A DNA stretch of 64,000 bases, taken from Galeopsis tetrahit (taxonomy: Eukaryota > Streptophyta > Magnoliopsida > Lamiales > Lamiaceae). Each line of letters opens with the position of its first letter. The first letter of the stretch is position 1. Made by a program: the position numbers and the translations under genes. Shown in pieces: positions 43,768-54,887 of this stretch. The stretch spans positions 21,878,001-21,942,000 of the forward strand of contig OY776130.1 of the NCBI GenBank assembly GCA_963675135.1. The letters are read 5' to 3'. The notes under the pieces were generated by a model. The model saw only the letters and a program-made list of their open reading frames with translations, was not told the DNA's origin and made no database searches.

Positions 43768-44661
43768 CTATGTACTAACCAGACAGGTACATCAAGAAAA
43801 AGAGACAAGATCACTAGACCAGAGCACTCGACTACTCACACAACAGACAGGTATACAAGGCTAGACTAGATGACCAAACAACCCGATGAGGAAGCTGGTA
43901 AAGCTGAGGGTAATACTAAGGGAATAAACATTTAAGGGGGAATCTATGATTCCTTAAATATCCTTATGTTGACTCTTATGATTGTTAAAAGTCATCATGT
44001 TCGAAACCTTGATCATTGCTTTAGAATGATATTCATCTTATTTATTTCACTCTACTTGTGCCTTTGATTACACGTTGCAAATGATAAGATAGGTACAAGA
44101 ACTCGTTCAACGTTCAGAATAGACAAGCACAGGTGAAGGGGGAACTCGTCTTGTGTGCTTAAGCCAACTCGTCTTGTGAAGCTTAAGTCTACTCGTCTGT
44201 TCTGGATGGACTCGAACAGACAAGCTAAGTGTTCTTTTTTATTCTAATATGCTAAGTGTTTAATCGAAACGAATTAAAGATATTACAGTAATTCGATAAT
44301 GCTAAAATTTGAAAATCCTTGAATTGGATTTATACACTCCCATTTAATGAGGTGTATACACCCAGTTCGCACTCGTCTACGCTAGGTCAGATGATTTCAC
44401 TCCACTGTCCTAACTAAGAAGAGGCGGATTTCAAAATTTACAATATCAAATCACATAATATTCTCGATTCCGTAACCGAATTCCAAAAGTCCCAACCGTT
44501 GGATCTAATCCTTCGATCTTGACCATTGGATCAAAAAATTCAGTTTTGAACAAAACCCAACACTCCCACACGTCTTGCCCCACAATTTCTTAACTCCCCT
44601 ACTCTCAAGCATTTGTTTTCTTGCTATTTTCAAGTTATCTGCGTATACTCAAACCATCACT
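43768..44661 (+). other. A2 spacer between pol and ORF2
   Basis: Non-coding, 894 bp. A purine run, TTAAGGGGGAA, at 43932-43942 matches that in A1. CTCGTCT-like words recur around 44140-44200. No gene is seen. Confidence 0.7.
43932..43942 (+). other. Post-pol purine tract in A2
   Basis: TTAAGGGGGAA about 165 bp after the pol stop, conserved with A1 (22519-22529) and, up to its interruption by B1, with A0. Confidence 0.4.
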
Positions 44662-47600
44662 ATGTCGATTCGATCTATTTTCGATGTGAGAACTAACATG
44701 CAGGCCACATTCGACCTAGGCCGATACATCTCCGACAACAAAGTAAATGTTGAACCTTCTGTGTTTTTCAAAGGTACTCACTCAGATGGAAATGCAGAAA
44801 TTCTGGCCAAATGCACCAGATGTGGTTTAAAACCTTACTTGGAGGCGTTTCCTCAAGTCGTTTTGGAAGAGGAAGTACTGGAGTTCTATGCCAACGCCAC
44901 CAGACGAGGTGACACAATTGAGTCCTTTATTGGTAGAATTCGAGTGGAAATCACTCGAGAAGCCATGTTCGAGCATCTGAAGCTGCCCACCGGATCAATT
45001 GATGTTGAGAATTACGCAATTGGGCAAGAGGTTCGCTATTTGAGCATTTTATGTGGTAAGAGGTTGAAGCCGAAACCAGATGGCAAGTATGCTGCTGTCA
45101 AGAAGTCGGAACTTCTAAAGAAGTATCGCACTCTATTGGACATAGCCGGTAAAATTTTGCTATGTGCCATTGGTTCCCATGATTCTGTTACTTTTGGGAA
45201 AGCAAGGGTTATGGCTGCGATTTATGATGGTATTACCGAAGGAAACTGGTTCAAGCTAATCGCAGATCGAATGATGTACTTTGAAAGAAGTGTTCGAGTT
45301 GATGACGTCACTCGTAATTGGGTGGTATCTACTGCTGTTGGTTATGGAAACAAGCTGAGCATTCTATTTCCTCTCTTGATGCCAAACAAGACCGAATGGA
45401 GTAAAGGAAAGCCATTTCATCCTTTAAAGTTTTATTTAAAGAAGGAAGCTTTGGCAAAGCAGACTGCTGCTAGGCCAGCTGCTCCAAGGCAAGCTCAAGT
45501 TGATGATTCAGCAGTGCTGCCTTATGCTAACTCATCTAGCTCTTCAGAAGATAGGTCCGATGCTGAAGAATCGGAGAAAGTTACAAAGACTGAGTCTAGT
45601 GCAGGTGACTCTGAGGAAACTCAATCAAATGAGCAATCTGTTCAAGAGATGGAGTCAAGTGCTCAAGTTCCAGAATTATACAAACTAGTGAGAATTGGAA
45701 CACCTCCTCCACCAGACGAGTTGAGTCCCCAGGTTGGTACCTCTTCTCATGATTTGTCAATTCCTCTCTCTATTCCCTCTGTTCGAACCAAGGCTAGATC
45801 ACATCGATCTAGGCCTCGACCTATTACCTCAACCTCACAAGTGCTGGCAGCACATCCGCTGAGAGTCAGCCTACCCCCAAACACTCCCATATTTGATACA
45901 ACTGATACTTCGACAGTTGTCACACCAAACCTAGACACATCAAAGCCCCAAGAAACCACAGACCAAAGTCTCTCTCTACCCTCAACAGAATATGTTGAAC
46001 CCATTAACCCATCTACTTCAGACAAGACTCCAGTTTCCACTGCAACAACTGAGATAGAGACCCCATCTACTCAGACCCCGTCTGAAGTCAGATTCGAATC
46101 ATTGGTGTATTATCCTATGTGCTTAAGAGAGAAAAGAGTCCGTGCGAAGATGAGCAGAAATTTGAAGAAGCAGCTCTCTTCTGTCGAAGTCGACTATTCA
46201 TCAGAACAGTTTGAAAAACTTCTAAGAATATGCACTTGGGTGGCATTGAAGAAGTCTGGAACAGATGACCTTTTCGAAGTCATCTTAGGAAAAGGTGGTA
46301 TTTCAAACTTCATGGACTGGGAGATGGAACAAAAGGAGAACAGTGGTGTTCGTGATCACTCTGAGTTATTTCCATCTCATGCCATTACTGCTCTTGCAAA
46401 GAAACTACTGAACATTTCTGATGATCAAATGTGTTCGGAATCACATTTTGACATGGGCGTTCAAGTTTCAGAAGCTGATTTTGCAGAAGATGTAGTTATG
46501 ATTGAAGCTGCACCAGCTGAGGAAGTCCAGTCTACTGATCCGATTCTCGACTTGGAGAATGTTTCTGATCAAATCAGAGGTCTTGTGTTCAAATTTCAAG
46601 AAGAACATGCTCATGGTCCACGATGCAACGTTGGACAGATCACAAGACAATTTGAGAAGTATTTCCCGTCAGAAACATGTGCTTACACTGCTAAGCTAGT
46701 CGAGTTGGTGAAAAGAGAATCTGATGATACTGAAAGAAGGGCTCAATAAGGAAGGTTAGCTATCATTCCCTACTCTCCCCAACTTAGTTTGAAAGCTATT
46801 GCTGGAAGTGTGCTTCCAGAGGCTGAAGTAGTTGAAGACGAGGTCTTGACTGCTGCTCCAGAAGGCCAGTTGGTGGAAGTAGTATCAATTCCAGAAGATG
46901 AGATTATGGAAGAAGCTACTCATGTTGAAGCTGGACAATCATCTCAAGCAATCCCAGCCGCTTCAATAGATGAGTTGAAAGAAGACTTGAAGGCTGTCAT
47001 CAAGTCGTCTATCGATGAATTTCTCAAGTCTGAGCTAAAGAAGACTCTTGTTGAACAGAACAATGTCCTTGTGACAATTTCAAAAGAGATGATCATGAAC
47101 GAAGTCAATCAGTTGGATAACGATTTCAGATAAGAGATGTTTAATCAAATTGAAGGATTTCTCCAGAATCAAGTTGAATATTCGGAGAAGAGCTCTGTCG
47201 ATTTTGCTCGTGTTCTAGCTACTGAATCCAGAAAGATGGAAAGAGTCTATAGAGCCAAAATTGAGGTAGCTGATGTTCAGAGAAAAGAAGCCTATGATCA
47301 GTTAGCACAAGCAAGAGAGATTATCAGTGCTATGACTGAAGAGAACAGGAAGTTGCGTCTGACTGCAACACATTTTAAGAATGAGTTGAACTTGTCTACT
47401 CAGAAGCTGGAGTTGGTGGCGACCAAATTAGACAAGTTAAGTCAAGATGGTTCTCATGAAAGGCAGATTGAAAGAGCTACAAACCTTATGAAGCAAGCGA
47501 TGTTCGAAGAGATGACTCGGTTTACTTCTCTATTCTCTCTCAAGGCAACTGGTGAAGCCAAAAAGGGGGAAGAGACAAGTCGAGTTGAAGTTATTGCTGA

Positions 47601-48399
47601 AGGTGAAAAAGCTAAGTCCAGTGCTGAACCAGAAGCTAAGGAAGCTGCTAAAGCTATACAAGATCTTAGAAGGCCTAAGAGAGGCAAAGGCAAGTTGGTT
47701 AAACATGCAGATCTTGAGTGAGCTAAGGCTGAAGCAGTTGAGTTAAAGAAGAAGGAGAAGGGCAAAGTTGTTGCATCTCCTGAAGCTGAAGTTCAGACTC
47801 GACAAGTATCAAAAAGGAAATCTATTCATATAGAAGAGCCGAAAGAAGTAGAGACAACAACTAAAGTGAAGAAACAGAAGGTTGTTGATCCAGATGATGA
47901 AACTCACTATGCAAGCAAAAAGAAAGTTGGTAAACATATTGAAAGTTTGCAGAAGTTGAAAGCAGATGAAGATCAAATGGAAGATCAGTTCATTAACTAC
48001 TTCATTGACAAAGATCATCGAGCTGAATGGATGAAAATGAAGAGGCAATGGGAACTTGATCACTGGATTATTCGTAAGTATGGTGACTTTGAAGGTCCAG
48101 ATGAGTTGTATTCTTTGTTTGACAAATTCATGGAAGGACAACACAAGATGTTGTGGCATTTGATATTAAGGATATCTGCTGGAGCAAATTTCAACATTCT
48201 GGTTCCTATATTTCCGAAATGGAAATGTCCCTTGACTAGTTCAGGAAAACGAGTTGATTTCAATCTAATCAAGAAGTATGAAGAAGATTTGCTAGAGAAA
48301 GAGAAGATCGAAGATGAAGACCATATCGGAGTGATTCACAAGAGACTCCTTGATGCATTCTGTGTTCCAAATCCAGAAGGAGGTACTCTTTCAGATTAG
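44662..48399 (+). pseudogene. A2 ORF2 with three in-frame stops
   Basis: The ATG at 44662 begins MSIRSIFDVRTN. The frame runs about 1246 codons and is collinear with the intact A1 ORF2: a globular N-terminal part with EEEVLEFYANA and ARVMAAIYDGI, a Ser/Glu-rich middle, a block with LLRICTWVALKKSG near 46220-46260, a coiled coil near 46970-47560 and a Trp-rich tail to ENPEGG-like sequence at the end. Stops are TAA 46747-46749, TAA 47131-47133 and TGA 47719-47721, all in the same frame. The stretch around 46560-46900 has no counterpart in A1. An internal polypurine-tract copy is at 47560-47572. Confidence 0.85.
47560..47572 (+). other. Internal polypurine-tract copy in A2 ORF2
   Basis: GCC AAA AAG GGG GAA GAG in frame (AKKGEE), with the core CAAAAAGGGGGAA identical to the terminal tract at 48561-48575, 1.0 kb downstream. 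Confidence 0.5.
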
Positions 48400-48560
48400 T
48401 TATGTACTCTGATACTTAGTCTTATTTTTTTTTTAAATGTGTAATGTCTACTGGTATCATTTTGAATGAATGAAAAGATAAAGTACTATTTGATGTTAAG
48501 ACAAGATAACTACTTAACTAGTCTACTATTGAGAAAAGATTCAAGTAGTTTTGGCTTCGT
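48400..48560 (+). other. A2 3' untranslated region
   Basis: A short AT-rich stretch between ORF2 and the polypurine tract, including an 11-T run near 48426. Confidence 0.7.
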
Positions 48561-48575
48561 CAAAAAGGGGGAAAT
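48561..48575 (+). other. A2 polypurine tract
   Basis: CAAAAAGGGGGAAAT directly before the 3' LTR. Confidence 0.9.
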
Positions 48576-49870
48576 TGTTGGGATATGAATCCTAGAACAA
48601 GTCCTACATGTTGATGAAAGATGAAGTTTTGATAAGCCAAAAGTAGTTTGAATATTTTCTAAGTGTTGACTAATCTAGTCTAGTTGAGTTGAAGTCATCT
48701 TGAACAAGACCAGTAGAGTTCACATGAAAAGACAAGTGTTGTTTTATATTAAAAGAAAAGTACGAATTTATAAGTACTTCATATATGTTTATATTAACTG
48801 TTAGTTTGTTATTGAGCTATGAATAATCATTGTATAGAGCTCATGATTTTGTTTGTAATAGATAGATTAATTGTATAGTTTTAAGTTGACTAAGCTATGA
48901 TATAAGCTTAAAGTAATGTAATAGTCTTGTTAGGATAGAATAGTTTACTATTGAAGATTGCACATGAAGACTGAAGAAGAAGAGTTGAAGTCTACTACAC
49001 AAGACAGGTGGACTACAAGCAAGTGCATTTACCAGACTACACAAGACAAGTAAACTTGAAGAAAAGTCTAAGTGAAGCGCGTGTAAAGATAAAGATGAAG
49101 AAGTTAGTTATGGAATAACTACTTAACAAGAAACGCGTGGATGGATAAGAAGATTCAGTTACAGAAGTTAGTTTTCAAGAAGAGTTGGTTACAACTAACT
49201 TAGTTCTTGATTTCTGAAGTCTATAAATACTTCAAGGTGTTTATCATTTGAAGACTACTGATACTGAGATTACTGATACATACTGAAGATATACTGAAGA
49301 TTACTCACATAATTTATTGAAGTTCAGAAAGCAAGTCCGCTAGTGAAGTGAAGAATTTAGAAGACTGCAACTGAATAAGTTTTTCGTTTTTGTATTTGTT
49401 TTTATCAAGTTGCTAGATACTTGTTAAATTTCTAGTAAGATCATAGACATATCTGGTGGTATAGTCTTAGAAGATCTAAGTCTTCTTCTTGGGACTTAAA
49501 ATCACAAGAACTCACACTTTGTACTCGATTGGAAGAGTTTAGTGGAAACATCACAACTGGGTTTGTGAGAGTGGATGTAGACAAGTTGTCGAACCACTAT
49601 AAATCTCGTGTTTGATTTACTTTACTGTTTTATTTGTGTTTGATTGATTAACTGCTTAATTGATTTAAATACTTAAGAACAAGACTAGTAGAGTGTTCAT
49701 ACAGAGTTCGCGAATTTAGTTGAGTATAAATTTGATTTGGCTCATTGTTTAAATCTGATATTCCGCATTCGTATTCTGATATATTGAAAGAATTTTGAAA
49801 AGTCTATTCACCCCCCTCTAGACGTTTTCACTAGCTTACTCAATATTATTAACTCAACTAGGGACCTACA
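48576..49870 (+). repeat. A2 3' LTR (1295 bp)
   Basis: It has the same length as the 5' LTR, with seven substitutions seen on reading the two side by side. It ends GGGACCTACA before the right CAAAT duplication. Confidence 0.97.
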
Positions 49871-52324
49871 CAAATATTATGTCATCCACATAAATTTGGA
49901 CAAGCATGATGTCCTCTCCTTCAGAGATTCTGAAGAGAGTTCTGTCCACAGTTCCCTTGGTGAATCCATGATCCAAGAGGAATTGTGACAATGAATCATA
50001 CCAAGCTCTAGGGGCTTGCTTGAGTCCATATAGAGCCTTCTTTAGTCTGTAGACTTGGTTTCCAACCTCAAAACCTGGTGGTTGCTCCACATAGACTTCT
50101 TCCTTCAAGACTCCATTCAGAAAGGCACTCTTGACATCCATTTGGTACACTTTGAACCTCTTGTGGGCTGCATAGGCTAGAAAGAGCCTTATCGCTTCTA
50201 GCATTGCCACAGGTGCAAATGCCTCATCATAGTCAATGCCTTCATGTTGACAATAGCCTTTTGCCACAAGTCTTGCTTTGTTTCTGACAATCACATCATT
50301 TTCATTCTTCTTGTTCTTGAACACCCACTTTGTTCCAATAACATCTTGATGTGAAGGCCTATCCACCAGCTCCCATACTTCATTTCTGGTGAATTGATTC
50401 AGTTCTTCCTGCATGGCTGTGATCCAATTGGCATCTTGAAGTGCTTCCTCAATGTCACTTGGTTCTTGCTCTGACAAGAAACAACAGAAAAGAGCACTTT
50501 CACCATGAAATCTCCTTGTTTTGACTCCAATACTTGGGTCACCAAGTATTAGATCAGTAGGATGGTCAGATAACCAAGTCCTTCTTTTTCTGATGTCTTC
50601 AGTAGATTTGTCCCCTACTGAAGTTGAGTCATTTTGATCATAAATTCAGGGTAATTGAAAGCAGGATCTAATTCAGGATCATAATCAGGGGTGTTGTCCT
50701 CAATGTCAGGGACATTGGCATTTTCAACATTTTGAGTTCCCCCTTGATTATTTGATCCATTAACTACCTCAGCAGGAACTGCTTCTTCATTGGTAGTTGT
50801 TACCTGGATGTGAACTGGGATTGGATAATTCAGTTCACCATTTCCATTAGTGGGGTTTGCCTCAGGAAGGTTGCCTTCAGGGTTGTTGTCCAAGGGGAGT
50901 TTTTCAGGTAGGTTGGCTTGGACAACTTCTATGAATTCAGTGTCTTTGTCTTTTAGGCTCAGTCTGGTTGTCCTTTGTGTGATTTCTTCTGATTCCAAGT
51001 TCTCATTCCTGAACTCATGAATAGATTCATCAAACACAACATGAGGTGTTTCCTCCACAATAAGGGTTTTCTTGTTGTAGACTCTGAAAGCTCTACTGAT
51101 TTGAGAATATCCAAGGAATACTCCTTCATCAGCTTTGCTATCAAAGGCTTTCAGCTGTTCTTTCCCATTATTGTGAATAAAACACTTGCAACCAAAGATG
51201 TGAAAGTATGACACTTTAGGCAATCTTCCTTTCCAGAGTTCATAGGGGGTTTTGCCTTGCCCCTTAGTGATCAAACATCTATTTTGAGTATGACATGCAG
51301 TGTTTATAGCTTCAGCCCAAAACCTCTTAAGCAAATTTGAATCAGCAATTAAAGTTCTAGCAGCTTCTTTTAAAGTTCTATTTCTTCTTTCTACTACTCC
51401 ATTTTGTTGGGGAGTTCTAGCTGCTGAGGTTTCATGAGCTATTCCATTAGATGTGCAATACTCATTGATGTATGAATTAATGAACTCAGTGCCTTTATCA
51501 GATCTTATCTTGATAATGCTAAGGCTTTTCTCATTTGACAATCTCTTTAGTAGTTCAGGCAGTTTTACTTGAGTTTCCTTCTTATTAAGAAGAAATACTA
51601 CCCATGTGAACCTAGAGAAGTCATCTACTACAACCAATGTGTATTTTCTACCATTTATGCTTGCACGGGTGATTGGTCCAAATAGGTCCATATGTAGAAG
51701 TTCAAGTACCCTTTCAGTAGAGATGACTGGTTTTCCCTTAAATGAGGCTTTAATCTGTTTTCCTTCTTGGCATGGTTTGCAAACATGCTCTTTAATGAAA
51801 ACCTCATTAGGTAGTCCTTTAACTAATGCATTTCTAGCAATTTTGTTCATTGTTTTGAAGTTCAAGTGGTTTAATCTTTTATGCCATAACCAACTTTGTT
51901 CACTAGAACTCTTAGCAATGAAGCATGCAGCATCAGTAGACTTGTCCCAGTCTGCAAAATACACATTTCATTTCCTAGTTCCAGTCAATAGAGTTTGTTG
52001 AGTCTTATCTTTGATTAAGCATTTTCCACTAGAAAACTCAACATTGAAATCTTTATCACAGAATTGACTGATACTTAGGAGATTATACTTGAGACCAGCC
52101 ACATAAGACACATTGGATACTTTGATGTTACCAATCATCAAAGTACCATAACCTTTTGTAGTTGCTTGTGAGCTGTCTCCAAATGTGACATTTGGGCCTT
52201 CTTTTTCAATAAAATCAGTGAGGAGTTCCTTGTTTCCAGTCATATGCCTTGAACATCCACTGTCAAGGTACCAGGCTGACTTTTTGCTCATGCTCCTCTT
52301 CTTGTGGCCCAGTTGTACCTACAA
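49871..52324 (-). pseudogene. pol: B2 pol, N-terminal two thirds (protease to reverse transcriptase palm)
   Basis: The protease DSGCSRHMTG lies near 52240-52275, the integrase zinc region (HKRLNHLNF, CKPCQEGK) near 51765-51890, and the integrase core (HMDLFGP, RSDKGTEF, QQNGVVERR) at about 51370-51700. The reverse transcriptase runs to YVDDIIF at about 49875, where A2 is inserted. Lesions are a TGA at 51968-51970 and a frameshift near 50620-50640. The remainder of pol is only the fragment at 36359-36422. After the gag TAA at 52325-52327 a second in-frame stop, TAG, follows one codon later. Confidence 0.9.
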
Positions 52325-54739
52325 TTAGATTGGTTTAGGTACCCTTTGAGTTTTGGGTCCTGAGAGGTTAGCTGTACCTTTGGGAACCCAAACTTGCCTA
52401 ATAACCCTGATTGATTCAAGGTGGCTAAGTTGTCTTCCTCTAGCATCTACATACACTGTCTTTCCCTTAAATGCTTTTGGGAAAGTGTGTGTGAAAGTGT
52501 TAACTCTGTAAGTTTCAGGAGAGTTGTCAAATCTCCTGAACTTTTGAGTTCTTTGTGCTACTTGAGGGAATCTTTGAGGAAAGGCTTTCTTATGACCATT
52601 ACCCTTTGGCATGAAGGGTTTTGGTTGTCTCATTTTATTTTGCCTTTGAGGATAGTTGTCCTTAGGTCTAGTCAGCTGAGGCTTTCTCAGAAGAGTTGGC
52701 CTAGGCTGATTATACTTTGGATAATTCCTCTGAACATTGTTCAGGAGAGTTGCCCTTCCCTTGGGTCTACTCTGCTGACCAACAGTCCTCTTGTGTTCAG
52801 GGGCTTTGGCCATTTCCTTAGGTTTAGGCCTAATCTCCTGAAGCACTTGAGTTGGCAAGTCATTTATTTTGCCCTTTCCTTTGTCAAGTGGCTGAATTAC
52901 TTCATTTTCAGTTTGTGCCACTGACTTAACAAAGATTCTCTTAGTGTTACTTACAGAAGCAACACTAAGACAAGGTGAAGATTCAAATGGATCAAAACCT
53001 AATCCACTTCTTTGAGCCATAGGTCTTTGATAACTCTGAATTTCCTCTATTGCTCTAGAGGATTTCTTCAGAGCAGACATCTTTAGTTTCAGGCTCTCTT
53101 CACTTGATTTAAGAATGTCATATTCATGTGAGAGGTTTTTAAACTTGGCATTTAGAATTTTAAGTTCGAAATCATTTCTCTTCTGAGAGAGAAGTTGATC
53201 ATCAATCTCCTTTTGTTGGTCAACTATCCTGAGATTTGCTTCCTCAAGCTCTCTCAAGACTTGTTGATACAACTCAGTAGTTTTGACATCAACAACTGCC
53301 TCAGAGTTTTTGGCAAGTTCAATAGCCAATCTTTCATTTTCTCTCACACAATTATCATGAAATTCTTGTAACATAGTGAAATCTTCCATCAACTTTCCAA
53401 GGGAAAGCTTCAAGTTGACCTCACTATTGTTTTGTGAGATGAATGATGGTGAACTAGAAGTAGAGGATACCTCATCATCCTCAAGAGCCATGTTGCAGAC
53501 ATCATCATCATCATCACTGTTGGAGAACAGTCCATCAGAAGAGTTGAAGCTTTCAGCACTGTCAGATTCTTCACCAGCCATCATGGCCTTTCTATTGATG
53601 AACTTTCTGTCTCTTTTAGCTTTCCTCTCTCTTCTCTCCTTAGAGCTTAATTCAGGGCAGTCATACTGGAAGTGCCCTTTCTTTTTGCAGTTACAGCACA
53701 GGTCTTCATCATCATCTTTCTTTAATTCTTCTCTTCTTTTTGATGATGAGGGTTCAGCTCTACTGGACCTTCTCCTATCAGAGTACTTGTCCTCTGATCT
53801 TTTCTCTTCAGGCTTTTTGACCTCAGCCTGAGCTTCAGAAGAGTTGTATCTCCTGAATTTGTTGTCCTGATAGAATTTCTTGTATCTACCAAACCTTGAG
53901 TTTAGCTTTTCAAACCTCCTAGCCATCAAGGCTAGTTCTTCCTTCATTTCAGTCTTTGAGACTGACTTTGATGATCTTGGAGTGGACTGCATTTCTGGTT
54001 CAGCAGTTTTGGCTTTGAATGCCACTCCCTTAGTAGGATTTGAAGGTTCCTCAACAGGCTTTCTTCTATTGAGGTCGAACTCATAAGCTTTGAGTTCTGA
54101 GAAGATTTGTTGCATGGGCATGGTGGAGAGATCTTTGGTATTTTGCATCATTACAGCATAGACATCCCACTTTTGAGTGAGACTTCTCAAGATCTTCAAT
54201 ACAACTTCTCTCTTGGTGTAGACCTTGCCCAATGAGTTGATCTCATTCATCACATCAGTGAATCTACCAGCAAACTTATCAATGGACTCCTCAGACTCCA
54301 TTGCAAACTGTTCAAATTTCTGCACAACAACTTGGAGCTTATTCTCCTTGATCTTTTCAGTACCCTCACACATTTCAGCAAGAGTATCCCAAATCTCTTT
54401 GGAAGTTGTGCAGTGGTAGACCCTTCCCATGATTGCATCTGGAATTGTTTGGTAGAGGGTGTTCATGGCAAGATAATTCAAATTATCTTTTCTCTTTTCA
54501 TCAGCAGTGAAGTCATCTTCATCTTTGGGTAGCACATCTCTTGTGTCTGCCCTTTGAGCCTCTGTGACTCTGGGATTGACAAAGGTGAACACAAAAGGAC
54601 CCCTTGTGATCACTCTCAACATATCAGTATGAAGAGATGCAAGATGAGCCCTCATTCTGATTTTCCAGAAATCATAATTATCAATTGAGAACATGGGCAA
54701 TTTGTGATGAGATATATGATTGACTGGATTAGTTGCCAT
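52325..54739 (-). CDS. gag: B2 Gag polyprotein (804 aa), intact
   Basis: The ATG at 54737-54739 begins MATNPVNHISHHKLPMF; the open frame extends 11 codons upstream without an ATG. The N-terminal copia Gag region has KLPMFSIDNYDFWKIRM, followed by the capsid region and the zinc knuckle CCNCKKKGHFQYDC near residue 345. An acidic Ser/Asp stretch, a coiled coil (about 430-560) and a basic Pro/Gln/Arg-rich C-terminus complete it. The overall plan is the same as A-family Gag but the sequence is clearly different. It is the only B2 gene without a lesion. Confidence 0.92.
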   Translation of the reverse strand: MATNPVNHISHHKLPMFSIDNYDFWKIRMRAHLASLHTDMLRVITRGPFVFTFVNPRVTEAQRADTRDVLPKDEDDFTADEKRKDNLNYLAMNTLYQTIPDAIMGRVYHCTTSKEIWDTLAEMCEGTEKIKENKLQVVVQKFEQFAMESEESIDKFAGRFTDVMNEINSLGKVYTKREVVLKILRSLTQKWDVYAVMMQNTKDLSTMPMQQIFSELKAYEFDLNRRKPVEEPSNPTKGVAFKAKTAEPEMQSTPRSSKSVSKTEMKEELALMARRFEKLNSRFGRYKKFYQDNKFRRYNSSEAQAEVKKPEEKRSEDKYSDRRRSSRAEPSSSKRREELKKDDDEDLCCNCKKKGHFQYDCPELSSKERRERKAKRDRKFINRKAMMAGEESDSAESFNSSDGLFSNSDDDDDVCNMALEDDEVSSTSSSPSFISQNNSEVNLKLSLGKLMEDFTMLQEFHDNCVRENERLAIELAKNSEAVVDVKTTELYQQVLRELEEANLRIVDQQKEIDDQLLSQKRNDFELKILNAKFKNLSHEYDILKSSEESLKLKMSALKKSSRAIEEIQSYQRPMAQRSGLGFDPFESSPCLSVASVSNTKRIFVKSVAQTENEVIQPLDKGKGKINDLPTQVLQEIRPKPKEMAKAPEHKRTVGQQSRPKGRATLLNNVQRNYPKYNQPRPTLLRKPQLTRPKDNYPQRQNKMRQPKPFMPKGNGHKKAFPQRFPQVAQRTQKFRRFDNSPETYRVNTFTHTFPKAFKGKTVYVDARGRQLSHLESIRVIRQVWVPKGTANLSGPKTQRVPKPI

Positions 54740-54873
54740 GTTGTCCAATCCTTCAAGAGAAAGGTTAGACAATGGATATCAAGGATTTCAGATAGATCAG
54801 TTCAGTGACCACACCAAATATGTGATTTTGAAAACCAAGATGGCTTTTCAGAAGCAGTGGTCTTTGAACCCCT

Positions 54874-54885
54874 GCTCTGATACCA
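54874..54885 (-). other. B2 primer-binding site
   Basis: The reverse complement reads TGGTATCAGAGC, two bases inside the 5' LTR, complementary to initiator-methionine tRNA. Confidence 0.92.
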
Positions 54886-54887
54886 CT

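Larger units (their letters stand above)
36423..49870 (+). mobile_element. Element A2: full-length SIRE-like element (13.4 kb), youngest in the window
   Basis: It has two 1295-bp LTRs with seven differences, a CAAAT duplication, PBS, gag, pol, spacer, ORF2 and polypurine tract, all on the + strand. It interrupts B2 reverse transcriptase within the YVDD region. Lesions in pol and ORF2 make this copy non-autonomous. Confidence 0.96.
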
